64,000 bases of DNA from Macrobrachium rosenbergii (lineage: Eukaryota; Arthropoda; Malacostraca; Decapoda; Palaemonidae), in assembly GCF_040412425.1 (NCBI RefSeq), contig NC_089766.1:12362008-12426007 (forward strand). Direction: 5' to 3'. The notes under the pieces are model-generated. The model saw nothing but the letters and a program-made list of their open reading frames with translations, was not told the origin of the DNA and did no database searches. The position numbers and the translations under genes were made by a program. Shown here in pieces: positions 62,073 to 64,000 of the stretch (within the stretch, counting starts at the first letter, position 1; the number at the start of each line of letters is the position of its first letter).

Positions 62073-62190
62073 CAGCGCATGCGCTGTAGGGGATGCATTT
62101 GTAAAGCTTAAGGAGGCAAGTGTGACGTCACGCAGAGTGAGGTTTGTTGACACCGTTGTAATTTTTCTTTTCTCTGTTTTTCTATAAACA
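62073..62190 (+). promoter_or_regulatory. Candidate promoter: NRF1 palindrome, CRE and TATA-like motif
   Basis: CAGCGCATGCGCTG at 62073-62086 is a perfect palindromic NRF1-type site. TGACGTCA at 62123-62130 is a perfect CRE/ATF palindrome, its start 36 bases after the NRF1 site ends. A TATAAA occurs at 62183-62188. The surrounding 300 bases are CpG-rich for this window. NRF1 and CRE sites are characteristic of broadly expressed animal promoters. Downstream on the + strand, CAG|GTAATT at 62489-62494 is a good donor that could end a first exon. Direction is not certain, since both motifs are palindromes; no gene body is visible inside the window. Confidence 0.5.
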
Positions 62191-62320
62191 AAGAGATTAA
62201 TGCTTTTTAAACCTGGTTCCAAAAGAAAGTAAAGAGAGAGAGAGAGATAGAGAGAGAACGCGAAAACAAAGTTTACAATGTTTTCATCCTGCCCGCCAAA
62301 TCTTCCCCGGCATACCATCG

Positions 62321-62322
<2 letters not shown>

Positions 62323-62387
<65 letters not shown>
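62323..62387 (+). repeat. (CT)n microsatellite
   Basis: About 65 bases of CT on the + strand, between the candidate promoter and the donor-like site, so possibly in a 5' UTR. A short (GA)n at 62233-62258 lies just upstream. Confidence 0.96.
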
Positions 62388-62390
<3 letters not shown>

Positions 62391-62641
62391 GCATGAGTCT
62401 GCCGGTGTGGCATTTCCCGTAAGGTCTGTTCTCTTATTCAGCACCCAGAAAGCACTTTCTTCTTTCTTTTTTGTTTCGTTTTGAACTTCAGGTAATTGCC
62501 TTCACTTCCAACAGTTAATTTTTCTCCCCGAGCGGGAGAGGATGGTGAGGGGAGGCAGGCGGTGCATCCCTTTGCTGGATTTGTATTGTAATTGTTCGTT
62601 TAATTTTAATTATGTACGGATGGTGTTGCGTGTGGGGGGAA

Positions 62642-62695
<54 letters not shown>
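62642..62695 (+). repeat. (TTA)18 microsatellite
   Basis: About 54 bases of TTA on the + strand. Confidence 0.97.
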
Positions 62696-62697
<2 letters not shown>

Positions 62698-63496
62698 GGT
62701 GTTGGCCCGTACCATATACAGTAACATTCCATTGGTGATCATTCTTAATTTTATTCATTACATTGCTAATAATGTCTGTGATTTTCTTAAGTGCGCCGCC
62801 AGTTAAATAGATGAAAATATAAGTTCAGATACGCAAACACACACATATAGGCTATATATGTATGCGTGTGCGCGTATATATACACACACACATAAATATA
62901 TATCAACATTGAGCCTTTCCTAGAACAGGGTGTGACTCCAGAGAAGGAAAGAAAGAACAATAGAACGGGTGTTGTTACGTTCTTCACTTTAAGCACTGAA
63001 TTGTGGATAATCCAGGTGTACAGTAAACTACCACATAATTAGCTGCTTCATGTACCTACTGCACCACTCACCTCTTCTCGCTCTTGTACTTTTTTTTTTT
63101 TTTCGAGCCTATGAACCTCTGTTCTTTCCACAGAGCCAAACCACCTCAAAACACTAATGCATCCTTTCACATAATCTAACAATTTTTACCACTTCTACTT
63201 ACCATCCCATTTTAATCTGTTAATTTACTTACTTTGCCATAAAATTCATCTCAGCACCCTCAACATTATTTGTTTCATTCACATTCAAATTCCACACTTC
63301 GCTTCCTAAAAGGAGAGTTGGCTCAGTAATTCCTTCTTACCCTCCCAGTCGTCTTCACATACCCTGTTGCCTTCCTTTCTTTAGCTGTTCTTTGACCCAT
63401 GCGGCTAGCAACTTCATCCTATAAGATAGCAGAAAATCAGTAGGGGATTTCTTTGGAGCTACTTTCTTGAAAAGAGAAAGACATTACACATATAAA
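62696..63496. other. No gene seen
   Basis: Contains a small (TA)/(CA) mixture at 62840-62902 and a 15-base T run near 63090. No supported open frame. Confidence 0.5.
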
Positions 63497-63556
63497 TAAA
63501 AATATATATATATACACATATATATAGAAATATATATAAATTGAATTACATTTAGG

Positions 63557-63600
<44 letters not shown>

Positions 63601-63618
63601 TATATACACACATCTATA

Positions 63619-63689
<71 letters not shown>

Positions 63690-63702
63690 ATGAATGTATA
63701 TA

Positions 63703-63786
<84 letters not shown>
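63497..63786. repeat. Long compound (TA)n block
   Basis: Nearly 300 bases dominated by TA with short interruptions (TTGAATTACATTTAGG, CACACATCTATAATAC, TATAGATGAATG). ATACACACATCTATAATACA and TATTATAGATGAATGTATAT flank the central array as an imperfect inverted pair. The tyrosine/isoleucine frames here are artefacts. Confidence 0.95.
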
Positions 63787-63790
<4 letters not shown>

Positions 63791-64000
63791 TGTGTGCATA
63801 TGTAGTATGCATATATCTGTATATATACAATGTGCACGCAGCCTGGAACCAAATTAGCGAGCGCTGACGAACCTCTCCCTGTATTTGTTAGCAGAGCATA
63901 AAAAATCGCTGGTTCTTTCCGTAACAGCCTTTTTGGCATAGCCGAATCTCAGACATTGTTATTGAACAAGCCGTGTCACGTGACTAATGCGGCACCAAGT
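63787..64000. other. No gene seen
   Basis: Mixed-composition sequence to the window edge; nothing recognisable, although it could be intron or 5' UTR of a gene starting near 62.1 kb. Confidence 0.4.

Noticed and set aside
61890..62444. 184-codon minus-strand frame
   Set aside because: Much of it is the (CT)n array read as Arg-Glu; the rest shows no domain and overlaps the CpG-rich candidate promoter.
63484..63939. 151-codon Tyr/Ile frame on the minus strand, and all similar Tyr-Ile, Ser-Leu, Arg-Glu, poly-Ile, poly-Ser and poly-Glu frames in the window
   Set aside because: They are translations of (TA)n, (CT)n, (TTA)n and (CTT)n arrays.

Overview
The window reads as AT-rich animal nuclear DNA, most likely from a decapod crustacean. 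Three things point there: an RBM12-type RNA-binding protein gene with an animal exon/intron layout; very dense dinucleotide and trinucleotide microsatellites; and several interspersed repeats that I recognise by eye as types common in shrimp, crayfish and crab sequence. The species cannot be named from the sequence alone. There is no operon structure, no CRISPR array and no convincing tRNA or rRNA gene.

Layout. From 1 to about 31 kb there is no gene I can defend. It holds TE relics: a decayed LINE reverse transcriptase near 2.0-2.7 kb, a TA-flanked pogo/Tigger-type MITE at 4.0 kb, a 0.78 kb foldback element at 6.6-7.4 kb, a three-copy 163-bp tandem repeat at 15.2-15.7 kb, a decapod SINE-like piece at 16.2 kb, three copies of a ~300-bp dispersed repeat at 25.5, 27.2 and 33.5 kb, and a hAT-type MITE with an 8-bp target duplication at 28.4 kb. 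From 31 to 46 kb most of the window's (TA)n arrays cluster. They sit at the edges of short duplicated or foldback modules, some resembling the 3' parts of Penelope-like elements. A 2.4-kb minisatellite (33.8-36.1 kb) and a 447-bp foldback element (42.7-43.1 kb) lie here too.

The one clear gene is at 47.5-53.2 kb on the + strand: an RBM12 homologue of 1328 residues in two coding exons. A splice acceptor lies just upstream of its start codon, so its promoter and first non-coding exon(s) are further upstream and were not located. Its coding intron carries a pogo/Tigger-type MITE. The protein has five RRMs plus proline-rich, RS/RD-rich, RGG and Met/Gly-rich linkers.

From 53.3 to 64 kb no protein gene is visible. 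The segment holds SINE-like tRNA-derived heads, (CTT)n, (CT)n and (TTA)n arrays, a hAT MITE with a perfect 8-bp duplication at 59.8 kb, a ~25-bp minisatellite at 60.4-61.1 kb, and a CpG-rich stretch around 62.0-62.5 kb. That stretch pairs a palindromic NRF1-type site with a palindromic CRE 36 bp away and is the best promoter candidate in the window, probably for a gene running off the right edge. No new multi-gene system is visible. The most unusual pattern is the repeated coupling of (TA)n arrays to short foldback or duplicated modules.
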